A DNA stretch of 64,000 bases, from positions 180,094,040 to 180,158,039 of the forward strand of contig NC_090025.1 of the NCBI RefSeq assembly GCF_037176765.1. The letters are read 5' to 3'. Of the stretch, positions 1 to 27,709 are shown one piece after another. The notes beneath the pieces were generated by a model that was not told the DNA's origin, searched no databases, and saw nothing but the letters and a program-made list of their open reading frames with translations. Numbering within the stretch: position 1 is the stretch's first letter; the number at the start of each line of letters is the position of its first letter. The position numbers and the translations under genes are program-made. Origin of the DNA: Anolis sagrei. Lineage: Eukaryota > Chordata > Lepidosauria > Squamata > Anolidae.

Positions 1-1535
1 ACCCTAATAGAATTATTTAGCAATAAAACAGTGGTTCTCAACCTGTGGGTCCCCAGATGACATCTTGTACTTGCATTGCTAGAGTGGCTAGAATTATTTT
101 CCCCCCTGTCTATATTCTACATTTTGCAACAAAAAGTTATGTTTTCATGTTTCAAGTACCCTCTTTTTCCTGCTGCATAGCCTCTTACGGTACTGCTGAA
201 TTTTATCAAAGGGCAATAAGAGAGATGTTCTCATGGTCATTAAAAAGGATAAGAGTTTCTACCTGGGAGCAGAAAAGGAAGAATGTAATTTGCCTATTTT
301 GGGACATAAGAAGAAAGGAGAATGTTCCTATGGGTGGATGCTGATACTCTATTTGATGTTTGCCTGTTTGGAGGCCTTGCAAAACAGGACTGTGAACCAC
401 AATTGTAAGAGGCTTCTCATCATCAAGCTGTGAAAATCTATCACTGATAAACTCTGGGAGAAATCTAACAAGCTCTAGACTGCATGTGGCAGTGTTTGAC
501 TGAGTAAATTAAGTCCTCATCTGGGCTTCAGAAGAGAGATCTGCTTGAGCCTTTCATGCCACAACAAACTGAACTTCTTCACATGGCTGGAGGCTTCCAT
601 CAAGAGAGCCCATCATTTGAGAGTTGACACCTGAAATAAGAGTGACTGACTGAATTCTTCCCGTATGCTCCTCTTTCCCCCCAGCTGGGGCTCAGGTACC
701 TCACTCAGCTGCCTTTTCTGCTGCTCCTGAAAAGCCCTGATCACTTTGCCTGCCCATGGAGCGCCGCATCAGGGATCCTTTCCTCTCCACTTTTGCTGCT
801 GCAAAGAGCTGGGTTTGAACTCTCCTGGTCAATAGTGGAAAGGGGATTGCTATTTATTTTTGTATTGTGTATATTTTGTCTTTGTCTACTGATTCCCTGA
901 GAGTGACAGTTACCTCAATAGTTAGGTTAATATTGTGTGTCTGGGTAATTTTTTAAGGATCCTTTTTTTAAAAAGCTTGATCCTTAGAGATCTGTAGATT
1001 TTATTTCCATAAGAAGTTGTTATTTTGTATAAAGTATGTTCTTAAAATAGCAGTCTGAGCCTGGTCTGTGTTTAATTTCATCTCCCCAATGAAATTCACA
1101 AAGCTACCATATACAAAGCTCATCAGTCTATCAAGAGCATTACCTTGATCAGCAGTGGTTCTCCATGATTTCAAGTTGAAATCATTCGATCACCTGTAAG
1201 CAGAAATCCTTCGTATTAGAAATGCTGGTAACTTTTTCTGCACACAAAGCATTGGGATCCACTACAAAGGACTTTCCCTCTCTGGAAGGTTCATATTTGA
1301 CCAGTTAAGTGATAAAATAATTGGAAGCCTCGTAAATTGGTTAATTGCTGCCTGGAATGTTTCAAAGATGTAATATTAATACTGTAGCAAAGTGACACTA
1401 TTTTTCCCCCTCTTTATTCTTTCATCCAGTAGAAAGAACTATGGAATCGCAGATACTATTAATTCACTTCACTAGGTTAAAACTATTTTATAACTATCTC
1501 AAGTAGCATTTTTGTGCAATTACATTTGAATAAGG
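1..1535. other. Non-coding stretch, possible 3' UTR of the upstream gene
   Basis: No exon with family similarity was found here. Positions 40-60 look like the first bases of a hAT-type end (CAGTGGTTCTCAACCTG). The stretch 640-1080 is non-repetitive and T-rich, with the look of a vertebrate 3' UTR. By synteny the gene upstream of SLC25A18 would be CECR2, so this could be its 3' UTR; that is inference from gene order only and no coding sequence supports it. Confidence 0.25.
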
Positions 1536-2194
1536 TACCGTGTTTTCCAGCATATAAGACGACTTTTTAACCCTGGAAAATCCTCTCAGAAGTCGAGGGT
1601 CATCTAATATGCCGGGTATTAAATTTATTATATTAAATATTTTGCAAGGGATGAATAAATGTTGCTTAAAGGGTGGGCGGCAAGGGTGGCAATCAAAAGC
1701 CTCAAGTCTTCCAGGCGGCTTCTCCTCCTCCTCTCCATAAAGCGCCCCCGCGGGAAAAGCAAGAGCGGGCCCGAGGAAGTGGGGCATAGCTAAACCGCCC
1801 GCGGTGGGCAGGGCAAGGCGGGGAGGCTTCCTTCCGGGAGGAAGAGGAACAGGAAGAGGAAGGAAGGAAAAGAGAGAGAGAAAGCCAGCCGAGAACTTCT
1901 TTCTTTCTTCCTCCTGCCTGTGCTTCCTCCTCCTCAGCGGAGACATGTTGGCGGGCCCTCCTGTCCAGTTCTGTATCAAGGTAACAGACATTAGATTAGA
2001 AGGGAGTTTGAACCGTGGCTTTCCCCCTCCCTTCCTTTTTCGTATTTCGAGTTAGGAAGTGCACCAAGGAGAAGTTTCCCCCTCCTGGGCAGGAAAGCCA
2101 CCACTTCACCAAACCCAAGCCCTTCTTCTGCAGCTTTGGTGAAGCCCCCTGCCCTGTGTGGCGTGGGTCAATCTCCCTCCCAAAGACTGCTAAT

Positions 2195-2480
2195 AAACAA
2201 ACCGTTTCCTGTTGGGAAACAGTGGAACTCCCTGCCGTGGGGTGTGGTGGAGGCTCCCCCTTTGGAGGCTTTTAAGCAGAGGCTGGGTGGCCATCTGTCG
2301 GGGTTGTTTTGAATGCAATTTTCCTGCTTCTTGGCCGAATGGGATTGGACTGGATGGCCCACGAGATTTCTTCCAACTCTATAATTCTTTGGATGCAATT
2401 TTCCTGCTTCTTGGCCAAAGGGGGTTGGACTGGATGGCCCACAAGGTCTCTTCCAACTCTATGGTTCTATGTTCTATGTT
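2195..2480 (+). mobile_element. CR1 LINE 3' end, last ~85 bp duplicated
   Basis: The text around AACTCCCTGCCGTGGGGTG, then GGTTGGACTGGATGGCCC and CTCTTCCAACTCTATG, is the diagnostic CR1 3' end. The terminal segment occurs twice in tandem (about 2305-2385 and 2390-2465) with roughly 85% identity, so either the element was duplicated or two copies joined. Confidence 0.8.
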
Positions 2481-2639
2481 CTATGTTCCATCACCCAGTG
2501 GCTCCGTCACGTCGCCACCTTCGCTGGAGGAGGCCCTCAGGGAGAGTGAAGCCTGACAGAGGGAGCCAAGCGGTGCCAGAGGGGTGCAGGAGCAGCTGCT
2601 TCAGGTGTCCTGCTCCAGAGGGAGGGTAGCTACACGCCT

Positions 2640-3010
2640 CCTCTACCCTTGGCATCCTGAGCAGCATGGTCTGAGGAGGAGGGGGGGCGCAGAGAGGAGG
2701 AGCGGCAAGCCATGGAGACCACTGGGCTGTCCCCGCCGGCGGCAACCTAGTGCTGGCTCTGCCTTGCCTCTGGCAGAAGACAACCCTCAAGCCTGGAGTG
2801 AAGAAAGCTCTCCTCCTCCTCAGGCATGGCAACAGGAGGAGTAGGATGGAGGGGGAGAACAGAGGAGAACAGAGGGGGGCATGGAGAGGGGATCAGCAAG
2901 CTGCATTGCCATGGAGAGCACTGGGCTGTCCCCGCCGGCGGCGGCCTGTGCTGACTTTCCCTCACCATGAGCCTCTGAGAGAAGACAACCCCCCAAGCTT
3001 GGAGAAAAGA
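2640..3010. repeat. GC-rich tandem duplication, period about 196 bp
   Basis: The block GGGCTGTCCCCGCCGGCGG occurs near 2726 and again near 2922. Flanking sequence (AGAAGACAACCC, GAAAGCTCTC) repeats in the same order. Two diverged copies are present inside the composite element. Open frames across it differ on both strands and match nothing I recognise, so it is not called as a gene. Confidence 0.6.
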
Positions 3011-3140
3011 AAGCTCTCTCAAATACTGCAAAAAAGAGCTGTGGTCTTATACGGTGAGTATATCCTAAACATTCAATTTTGGATGGAAAAGTTGGGGTCG
3101 TCTTACACCCCCCAGTCATTTTCTATGCCAGAAAATATGT

Positions 3141-3840
3141 TAGATAAATTATTCAAATAGAAAAAGCCCGAATGTGATTTCCAAAAGGCACTACAACTTA
3201 GTTCCGCTTCAAAGGAGTCTGCATATTTTGTATCACTGTGTGTTGTAACCCAAGAGGAGCTACAGACAAGGAACCTGCAGAGCAAATAGTGTCAGCTGTC
3301 TCAAGTAAATTAACAAAACCACATGGGAAACAAACAAAAAAAAAGATGGCTGACCCAAGTAAACATGTAATATCCCAGTTTCTCTTTATATTTTGGTTCT
3401 TGCCAATGTAAGACTTTGTATCCTTCAGACGTGTTCTGTTCAAGATTTATAATCGTGATTGAGAATGTGAAATAAACATACCAGCATGATAGGAATATGT
3501 AATGCTGCAGCTATTCTGGGTGCAATACTACAACCTTCTAGCTTGCTATCTGTATGAGTACATGACTATATGCTCCTCCTGGGGTACGAGGGAGTGACTT
3601 TAGGAGGGAAAATGTGGATTTTAGTAGGCAAAATGGGCACAGTAAGTTTTTCATGGTTTTGTGCAATAAAGAGTTAACAGGGCAAAGATCTCCCAAGCAT
3701 ATGAAATAAATTTGAAAGGAGGAAGTCCCTCTTAACCTCTTTTTTTTTACTATTGACAACACCAGTACAATCTGGCATGGATTTAGAACTATGGGGAAGA
3801 GTGCCCAAATCAGAGGCAGGAGTTTCCTTAATACTCTAAC
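3141..3840. other. Intergenic stretch without recognised features
   Basis: Single-copy-looking AT-rich sequence. I see no exon, no known repeat end and no CpG cluster. Confidence 0.4.
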
Positions 3841-3842
3841 CT

Positions 3843-3976
3843 AGGCATGGGCAAACTTCTGTGCTCCAGGTGTTTTGGACTTCAGCTCCCACAATTTGTA
3901 ACACCTGGTAAATTGGCTGGGATTTCTGGGAGTTTAATTCCAAAACACCTGGAGGGCCAAAGTTTGCCCATGCCTG
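3843..3976. mobile_element. Foldback hAT-type MITE (GGCATGGGCAAACTT family)
   Basis: The left arm AGGCATGGGCAAACTT and right arm AAGTTTGCCCATGCCT are inverted, and the inner TCCAGGTGTTTTGGACT is mirrored by CCAAAACACCTGGA. The same palindromic family recurs at 34,121-34,250 and 49,270-49,430, with halves at 12,470-12,505, 35,040-35,095, 35,749-35,850 and 42,673-42,990. Confidence 0.75.
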
Positions 3977-4026
3977 CTCTATCCACACTGTAGGTGGTAG
4001 TGTCCTACCTTTCCTGTAGCAGTGTC

Positions 4027-4178
4027 TCTTTGGGGATGCTGTATGGCCGTGTTCTAGCAACACACAGATGCAGGTGAAACATCAGGAGAAAATGCTGCTA
4101 GAAGACAGCCATACAGCCTGGAAAGCACATAACACCCCAGTTATTCCAGCCATGAAAGGCTTCGGCAATATAGTGTCT
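4027..4178 (+). mobile_element. Penelope-like element 3'-terminal fragment
   Basis: The order of GCAGGTGAAACATCAGGAG, AGCCATACAGCCTGGAAA and CAGCCATGAAAGGCTTCGGC matches the terminal segment seen at 10,490-10,862 and, inverted, at 16,378-16,480. No coding sequence remains. Confidence 0.6.
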
Positions 4179-4179
4179 C

Positions 4180-4990
4180 TTTTCCTGTTGGGTGGAACAC
4201 TCCCCCTTTACCAGCTGAGTCAGAAAAAAAGATGTGCTTCTTTCATTTTTTTTCTTTCCATTACAAACTCCGAGCATCTAGGATTATAAAAAGTTCACAA
4301 CCCACTCTGCCAATCCAGCACTCTCAGATCAGATTAATAGCTTTTTATTAATGTATGCCAGACCGTAGGGCATGGAAGTCATGTATTGTGGATATTTTGC
4401 AACCAAAGACTTCTCCAATTACCCTAGTGCAGTTGCTCCATTTCCAGATCATAGTGCAGGCTTCTTCTGTTAGCTTTGTTATATGCAGGCAGTAAAGGTT
4501 GCTCTCAGAAACATCCAGATATTCCATTAAGCTTTGCTTCTGTTATATCTCACTAGCTGGGTATTGATCCTTGATCAAATCTGACCTTCTCCTCATGCAA
4601 TTAATTCAGTAAGAGCCACCTTTGAACATTTTTGTTCTAAATCTACTTTGCAGGCTGTGCAAACATTAGAAGTTATGTCAGATCTTTACCATCTCATGCT
4701 GCTAATATTCTGCATTGGCTCATATAGCTACACAGTTCAAGATGAGCCTTTTCCAAGGCAGTCACCTTCTCTCCAAGAAAGGTCATTTATTTCAGATCCA
4801 TTAAAGTAATTATTGAAGCAGCTGTTGCCTTCAAATCATGCTAAAGAGCATCACTGATTCTTGATTCAGTATCAGTATCCCTGTAACAGCCCCAGAGTGG
4901 TTGTTATAAACAGGGAGCAAGAGGAGATACACACCCTTTAGAGATGTAGGACTTCTATAAGATTTAGGATGTCAGATTTGTTTATTTATT
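4180..4990. other. Intergenic stretch without recognised features
   Basis: I see no exon and no assignable repeat. Confidence 0.35.
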
Positions 4991-4991
4991 T

Positions 4992-5236
4992 GGAGCTTCC
5001 GGTGGCACAATGGGTTAAACCCATGTGCCAGCTAAACTGCTGACCAAAAGGTCAGCAGTTCGAATCCAGGGAGTTGGATGAGCTCCCATTTGTCTGCTCC
5101 AGCTTCCCATGCGGGAACATGAGAGAAGCTTCCCACAGGATGGTAAAACATCTGGGCAACATCCTTGCAGACAGCCAATTCTCTCACACCAGAAGCGACT
5201 TGCAGTTTCTCAAGTAGCTCCTGACATGAAAAAAAA
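4992..5236 (+). mobile_element. tRNA-headed SINE, type B
   Basis: A tRNA-like head (GGTGGCACAATGGGTTAAAC) carries an RNA polymerase III B-box-like GTTCGAATCC at about 5058. A body with GGAACATGAGAGAAGC follows, then a tail with AATTCTCTCACACCAGAAGC and TTGCAGTTTCTCAAG, then poly(A). Other copies lie at 37,970-38,228 and, split, at 47,777-48,538. Confidence 0.85.
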
Positions 5237-5983
5237 TCATTTATTTAATTACTTTATATCCCACCTTCAATCAAAGTTGAAGCCTGGGAATTCCCCTGCC
5301 CTAAACACTTTAAAACATTGGAAACTTCTGAGGAAAATTATAACTGATAACTTGTTGATAAATATTTATTGAAACATTATTTGATTTTAGTTTTTCAATT
5401 CCCAATGTAGATCAAAGTTACAGAAATAATAACTTTGTTTACTTCATGACTTTTGAAACATTTCCTCAAGCATTGTCTTTAAATATTCTCCATGGTGATT
5501 CTCCATTCATCCTCAAGCTAAAAATTCTGAAAACTCTCCTGGCCACCGTTGAAACCTGGGATTCCAGGCTCAGTGATGAACATGTTTTACACCATGTTCC
5601 CTGGACTGCTGGTTAAGGTTCTCTTGCCTCTGGATTAATATGTCTCTTGGGAGTTAAATTTAGGGAGTTTCTAGTCTTGTGTTGGAGACCACTGAAGTAC
5701 ATAGATTTCTAAAAGGTTCTGGATTCTTGGAAGGTTGATAGCTATCAGACTATATTAGAAGACTTCTCAAAAAATCTCTTGCTTTACATGTTAATTTTTA
5801 TTCCAGGGCAGAGGGAGATTTTGTAAAACACTATTAAGCAGAAAGCAGCATAACAGTAGGCATCTAAGCCCCATTAGCATACTTCAGGCAGTACACATCT
5901 ACTTCTCAATAGCTGTCATGCTGAGCAAATGTGTCAGAGATAGATAGAATCTACACAAGAAAGATAACAGTGACTAAAATGAT
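5237..5983. other. Intergenic stretch with a short L2-like fragment
   Basis: Positions 5524-5575 (CTGGCCACCGTTGAAACC, then GGCTCAGTGATGAA) match a piece of the L2-like ORF2 also seen near 47,370-47,415. I see nothing else recognisable. Confidence 0.4.
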
Positions 5984-6402
5984 AAAGGGTCTGGAGAACA
6001 AGCCCTATGAGGAACGGCTTAAGGAGCTGGGCATGTTTAGCCTGAAGAAGAGAAGGCTGGGAGGGCCATGTATAAATATGTGAGAGGAAGCCACAGGGAG
6101 GAGGGAGCAAGCTTGTTTTCTGTTTCCCTGGAGACTAGGACGCGGAACAATGGCTTCAAACTACAAGAAAGGAGATTCCATCTGAACATGAGGAAGAACT
6201 TCCTGACTGCGAGAGCCGTTCAGCAGTGGAACTCTCTGCCCCGGAGTGTGGTGGAGGCTCCTTCTTTGGAAGCTTTTAAACAGAGGCTGGATGGCCATCT
6301 GTCAGGGGTGATTTGAATGCAATATTCCTGCTTCTTGGCAGGGGGTTGGACTGGATGGCTCATGAGGTCTCTTCCAACTCTTTGATTCTATGATTCTATG
6401 AA
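5984..6402 (+). mobile_element. CR1 LINE 3' end
   Basis: The + frame from 6068 encodes the CR1 ORF2 C-terminus, including NFLTARAVQQWNSLPRSV and VEAPSLEAFKQRLDGHLSG. It is followed by the CR1 3' tail (GGTTGGACTGGATGGCTC, CTTCCAACTCTTTGATTC) and the octamer repeat ATTCTATG. It is 5'-truncated, as is usual for CR1. Confidence 0.9.
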
Positions 6403-6483
6403 CAGGATTGATGGCCTCGAGCCCTTCAAAGTTGAATGACACATTAATGTCCCTATTTAGGAAAAGTGAATTTGGGTCTACAA

Positions 6484-7196
6484 CAGTAGCTCTCAACCTT
6501 CCTAATGCCGTGACCCCTTAATACAGTTCTCATGTTGTGGTGACCCCCAACCACAACATTATTTTCATTGCTACTTCATTACTGTAATTTTGCTACTGTT
6601 ATGAATTGTAATGTAAATATCTGATATGTAGGATGTATTTTAATTCACTGGACCAAATTTGGCACCAATATCCAATATGTCCAAATGTAAATACTGGTAG
6701 GGTTGGGAGGGGGATTGATTTTGTCATTTGGGAGTTGTAGTTGCTAGGATTTATAGTTCACCTACAATCAAAGAGCATTCTGAACTCCACCAATGATGGA
6801 ATTGAACCAAACTTGGCACACAAAACTCCCATGACCAAGAGAAAATACTGGAAAGTTTTGGTGGGCATTGACCTTGAGTTTTGGGGTTGTAGTTAACCTA
6901 CATCCAGAGAGTACTTTTGGGCTCAAACAATGATGGATCTGGACGAAACTTGACACGGATCCTCAATATGCCCAAATGTGAACACTGGTGGAGTTTGAGG
7001 AAAATAGACATTGACATTTGGGAGTTGTAGTTCACCTACAATCAGAGCATTCTGGACCTCACCGATTATAGAACTAGGTCAAACTTCCCACACAGAACCA
7101 CCATGACCAGCAGAAAATACCATGTTTTCTCATAGTCTTTGACACCCCCTCATGACCCACCCCTGGGATCCTGACCGCCAGATTGAGAAACACTAG
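6484..7196. mobile_element. Non-autonomous hAT transposon, SPIN-like ends
   Basis: The left end CAGTAGCTCTCAACCTTCC and right end ATTGAGAAACACTAG are inverted. The 8-bp flanks GTCTACAA and AACTACAA agree at 6 of 8 positions, as expected for an aged hAT insertion. The first ~200 bp contain GTAATTTTGCTACTGTTATG, which I recall from the SPIN hAT family. The middle is specific to this element; sister copies are at 14,652-15,380 and 32,583-33,466. Confidence 0.8.
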
Positions 7197-8512
7197 AACT
7201 ACAAAGGCATATCTCCCTTTTTTGCTTAGAAAAATTGGCTAGCATTAACTTTGTAGTCTATATAACTACCACTGTAGTATTTTGCAATTTGAGAGCATGA
7301 AGAGATCATACCTGGACTGAAAATCAGGTACAATGGTTGACTGTGGTTTTCCTTCTGCCTCTTAAAGAAAAATAACCTTTACCTTTTAAGCAACCCCTAT
7401 TAACAAGAAAACAATTTCACTTTAACAAGCAGAGATATTTCTAGTACTTGAGAAAGCAAGACTTGTCTGAGCATGCTTACATGCAAACAGTATTTGTCTC
7501 AAAACCAGTTTAAAGTCAAACTTATTTTTCCAAGACAAGATAGCTCTTCACCCACCAGCCTTCACCCAGCCACTTGGGTGGGGCTTGGGGCTCCTTCTCT
7601 GTCAGGCCTGAAAGGGAGAGGCCTGGTGAGTAACCAGAAAGCGGGTTTTTGTTTTGTTTTGCTTTGTTTCACTCTACAGTGTGTTTGGATAAAATCATTG
7701 AGAGTTTAACTGTCCCTAAAAGCAAGAATGGGGTTTGTTAGCAGGAAGAAACCAGATGTGAGTCATATGCTTAGAACTGAGATTGAGGAGGAAAGGAAGA
7801 ATTCAGACTCTTGCAAATAAGCAAGGTAAGTATATCTTTTTCTCTCTCAAAATGTTTGCTCTTTACATTTATGTCTCACATAGATATAATGTTGATTGTT
7901 TCAGAGGCAGTGTGCAAATCCTTGCTAGAACAACCTTCTGATAAAATGCCAATAGAAGTAATCTCTATGTTAGTATATGTGCAGTCCATTGTACTACTGA
8001 TACTGGAGTCAGCAGCTGATATCCTACCCACAGTGGAGCTTATCAGACAGCGTACATCATAGTCTTTCTATTTGCTATCAGTTTAGCTGCTTTGATGTTG
8101 TATAACATCTGGGCATCCTTTAGCTTTGAAACCAAATTGGAAATAAAAATGGTGGAACTTACAACCCGGAGTGGTTCTAGATAGGACATCTGCTATCAAA
8201 TCACACTATAATGACCGACCCCTTGATGTCTGGTGGGGATTGAATCCAGAGCCACCAACAGTCCATGGATACTAAAATCCATGGATATTCAAGTCCCATT
8301 ATGTACAACAGCATAACAAAATTGACTCTCTTGTTTAAAATGGCAGAATTAAGGTTCGCTTTTTTGAAAATTGAATATTTTTTTAAGCATCAACGGTTGA
8401 ATCCATGGATGGTTGGATCTGACTATAGAGGCCTGATGTTTCCCTTATTCGTTGAAATTTTTTATTGTCTCCTACATTTCCAGTTGCTTCTTTCAGGGTT
8501 TTTTTTTTGTTT
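7197..8512. other. Intergenic stretch with a possible Tigger-like fragment
   Basis: Positions 8214-8446 hold paired CCATGGAT motifs (AATCCATGGATATTCAAG and TTGAATCCATGGATGG) typical of Tigger/mariner-type ends. Two consensus-like splice donors (GTGAGT near 7626, GTAAGT near 7826) could belong to a non-coding 5' exon of SLC25A18, but nothing else supports that. Confidence 0.35.
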
Positions 8513-9337
8513 TAATAATAATAATAATCATCATCATCATCATCTTTTATTTGTATGCCACTCTATGTCTCCAAGGGGACTCAGGGTGGTTTTCAGCATA
8601 GATCAAACATTGAAATTTCAGACATAAAAATATACAAAAACATAATACTATAAAACACTCATACATATTTTGAAATTAAAAACCAATTTAGTGCTAATTC
8701 CATCCGACAAGTTCAGTTTCCTATGGCCAATATTCAAGAGTAGGTCTCAATAACTATGGGAGGGCTAATGTAACGAGGTGAACTAGGGCCAAGGAAGTCC
8801 AAGCATGATCCTGCATGATGGTCAGGGTGGGACCTGGAGCTATTTATTTCCAAGGCTTGAGGCACAGATATGAGAGAGCTGGGCCAATGGGAAACATAGG
8901 ACTGGGAAAGTGGGTAAAGTACAGAACAGGGTCAGGGTAGTGCCTGAGGCTATTCTTTTCCAGGGCCTGCTGAATAGCTATAATAGAGCTAGGCCAGGTC
9001 AAGGGCAATGAGGTAGAAGAGGGCCAAGGAAGTGGGTAGAGTACTGAGCAGGGACCTAACTTTTGGCCAGGGTAGCACCTGGGGCTGATCATTATCAAAA
9101 GCCTGCTGGAACCACCAGGTCTTCCGGTTCTTTCAGAAGGAGGCTACTGACAGAACTTACAGCTCTCTGGGGAGGGTATTCCAAAGGTGGGGGGCACCAC
9201 CGAGAAGGCCTTCTCCCTTGTCCCCACCAACTGCACTTGAGACAGTGGCCGGAACAAGAAGGCCCTCTCTGGAAGATCTAAGAGTCCGCACCGGTTCATA
9301 GGGGGAGATGCAATCGCGGAGATAGGCAGGGCTCAAA
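8513..9337 (-). mobile_element. L2-type LINE 3' end
   Basis: An (AAT)n/(CAT)n tract marks the 3' tail. The reverse of the hallmark 3' UTR (CTCCAAGGGGACTCAGGGTG) follows, then ORF2 C-terminal coding on - with GAPHLWNTLPRELxxL-like residues and the common YEPVRTLRSSREGLLVPAT segment near 9250-9300. This family is the most abundant LINE in the window. Confidence 0.75.
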
Positions 9338-10489
9338 AGTGGATTTCCTTTGTTTACCAAAGAAAAGATAAATAACAACAGCATTGTTCTGCAGTTGTGA
9401 GTGATAAGAATTCTCTGCCATCACTTGAGTTTCAAGCTCACTGAGCAGATTTTGGTAAATAACCATAACTTTTTAAACAACACCCCTATTGGCTACCAAT
9501 TGTGTGAAGTGTTTGATGAAAATAGACCATCAGTATTTGCTATTTATTCTACATAGATATGTTATGAGTGCACCGATTGACAGTTTTGTGTAGAATATGG
9601 ACCTGCAACCATTGTTTAGCCTTCTCATTGTGTAATAGCTCAGAAGAGAGGACAGTACTAATTTACTGGAGAAGGGTCCATGCACTATTAAAACCACACT
9701 CAAGAAGTCCATAATATTAGGAGTAAGTTTAATGCAGTGTTCGCCTACATCTTCCATTAGTCGTTGGTACGTCCAGCAACCTTGAAGTGGCAAAAAAGGA
9801 TGGACAAGGCTCATCGATGTTCACATTTCGTATGCATGAAATATTGTTAGTAACACAAAATCTTTAATGTAGTAGTTACACATAAATAACTGGAAAGCCA
9901 CAAGCAGCGTTTGGGTCTTAAACATAGATGGGGAGAGAGCTTTCCTAGCAACTAAGTAACTAAATAATGCTAACAAGCAGGTTGTGATTCACTGTTTGTG
10001 TATGACTCATTGGCCATACAAATTTGTTGCCTGACTTCTTTTTTGACTGGCTGGACAAAAATGTTATATAATAGCTGAACAGCATGAAGATGATCATAAA
10101 TACACACAGTCTTTTATTTAATCTTAGCTAGGGCAGCATAAAGGAACACCCAACTTGTTCAAAACACACAAATATATTGAATATACATTGCATTTTTTCT
10201 TCCCCTGTTGATACCATTCTCCAGGAAGCCAGAGATCTTTTGCTGCCATTTCTTGACTGAGCCAAAAAGACAGAATAGCTCTACTTTCTGTTAGTGTCTG
10301 TGTTGTTTTTCTGATAAAACAAGACATAAACACATCAGCAAAATCTGAAACCAATGGTGCTCATCCTTACAATGTCATAGGCAATGGGATCTTGTAATAC
10401 ATCAAGCAAGGATGGAGATGGACAGGAACTCATGTGGGTCAGCAGGTTGTGGAAACAGATATGATAACTAAATCTATCTGACCAGATTG
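9338..10489. other. Intergenic stretch without recognised features
   Basis: Open frames on - (for example 9530-9814 and 10,124-10,354) have no family resemblance and no splice context. Left unannotated. Confidence 0.35.
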
Positions 10490-10862
10490 CAATTCAGTAT
10501 TTAAAAACCCTAAAATTAAAACAGCAAAACAGCAGAGGGAAACAATCAGGGACATCTAATCACCTCTCAACAAAAGATTGCTCCAGGCACTGCCAGGCTA
10601 TCAAATGCTAATCAAGGTAGTCAGTTGAAACTTTCACACCTAGCTCCAGCAGACAAGAGTCCTTTGTTCCACCGTGGTCTTTCCACAGATATATAAACCC
10701 ATTTTCCTAGTTCCAATAGACCTCACTACCTCTGAGGATGCTTGTCATAGAAGCAGGCGAAACATCAGGAGAGAATGCCTCTAGAACATGGCCATATAGC
10801 CTGAAAAAACCTAGAACAACCCAGTGATTCCGGCCATGAAAGCCTTCAACAATATATGGTCG
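10490..10862 (+). mobile_element. Penelope-like element 3' end
   Basis: It is the inverted counterpart of the 3' part of the Penelope-like element at 16,367-17,171. Shared landmarks are AAACAGCAGAGGGAAACAAT, CACACCTAGCTCCAGCAG, ATATATAAACCCATT, CCTCACTACCTCTGAGGATG and the terminal GCCATGAAAGCCTTCAACAA. It covers non-coding 3' sequence only. Confidence 0.7.
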
Positions 10863-11099
10863 TCTACTGAAAAGGGAGCAGGAAATTTCCCTGGTTTAAA
10901 CTGATTGAAGAGGGGAAGGGAAAAGGCAGGAGGCGAGCCTTCCATCTGATTCCACTAAATATCCTAGATATCTTCTCCGGAAGTTGATTAAATGATAAAC
11001 TGCCATTCTGTCTTTTAACTGACACTCTCATTTGTTACTTATAATAGATTCTTGGCAAGTAATATATCAAAGAGGCAGTAATGGTCTTCTTTCTCCCAG

Positions 11100-11200
11100 C
11101 TGAGAAAAGGCAGAGAGGAAAGCATCTCTGCATTTGAAAGAATTTTCCTGTGTCAGCAGCAGCTGCCGCCACCTCCATACAACAACATCCCCCGGGAACA

Positions 11201-11223
<23 letters not shown>
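11100..11223 (+). CDS. SLC25A18: SLC25A18 exon with the start codon
   Basis: A strong acceptor (TTCTTTCTCCCAG, ending 11,099) would open this exon, giving ~100 nt of 5' UTR. Coding runs 11,201-11,223, residues 1-7 (MRDKKKI) plus two bases. The ATG has A at -3. The donor GTCAGT at 11,224 leaves AG, which joins the C opening the next exon to make Ser8. The acceptor choice is inference; the start and donor are supported by the closing frame and by the family sequence (..ISLPAKL). Confidence 0.75.
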
Positions 11224-27484
<16,261 letters not shown>

Positions 27485-27671
27485 CATCATCTCCAAATGC
27501 AGTGTCTCTTCCATTGAGACTGCCCATGTTCAACAGAACCGACTGATGGAAGAGCAAAGATCTCCCCTTGAACAGCTGCAGAGCAACAAACCACCGTCCA
27601 GGCTGCTTCTGTCCAGGAAGATTACCTTCAAGAAATGCCACTTCCTATGCAATCCCCTCAAGTCAAGGGAA

Positions 27672-27709
27672 TATGTCATCCTCACCTTTATAAAGGTGAG
27701 GATGACATA
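27672..27709. repeat. Perfect 38-bp palindrome in the 3' UTR
   Basis: The 19-bp arm TATGTCATCCTCACCTTTA is followed directly by its exact reverse complement. In RNA this would fold into one hairpin with only a minimal loop at the central UUUAUAAA. Confidence 0.95.

Larger units (their letters stand above)
1538..3140. mobile_element. Composite DNA-transposon-like element with TA-flanked inverted ends
   Basis: The left end (from 1538) and the reverse complement of the right end (to 3140) match imperfectly over about 28 bp, with the shared theme of a TTTTCC/GGCATA block. Both ends abut TA (1536-1537 and 3141-3142), which suggests a Tc1/mariner-like TA target. The motif ATAAGACGAC and related forms recur near both ends. 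The interior is a mosaic: a GC-rich body, a doubled CR1 3' end (2195-2480) and a GC-rich ~196-bp tandem duplication (2640-3010). Family is uncertain. Confidence 0.45.

Noticed and set aside
1494-1991. 165-residue open frame on -
   Set aside because: It spans the end and GC-rich body of a repeat-like element; no family resemblance, no splice or promoter context, and the + frame over it is equally open.
2750-3160. 136-residue open frame on + in GC-rich DNA
   Set aside because: It runs across a diverged tandem duplication; long frames on both strands reflect GC richness, not coding.
5050-5070. tRNA gene suggested by GTTCGAATCC boxes in several places
   Set aside because: All such boxes lie in SINE heads followed by SINE bodies; none has a full cloverleaf with acceptor stem.
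7620-7830. Two good splice donors that could mark a 5' UTR exon of SLC25A18
   Set aside because: No CpG island, no matching upstream acceptor and no way to verify; mentioned only within the intergenic entry.
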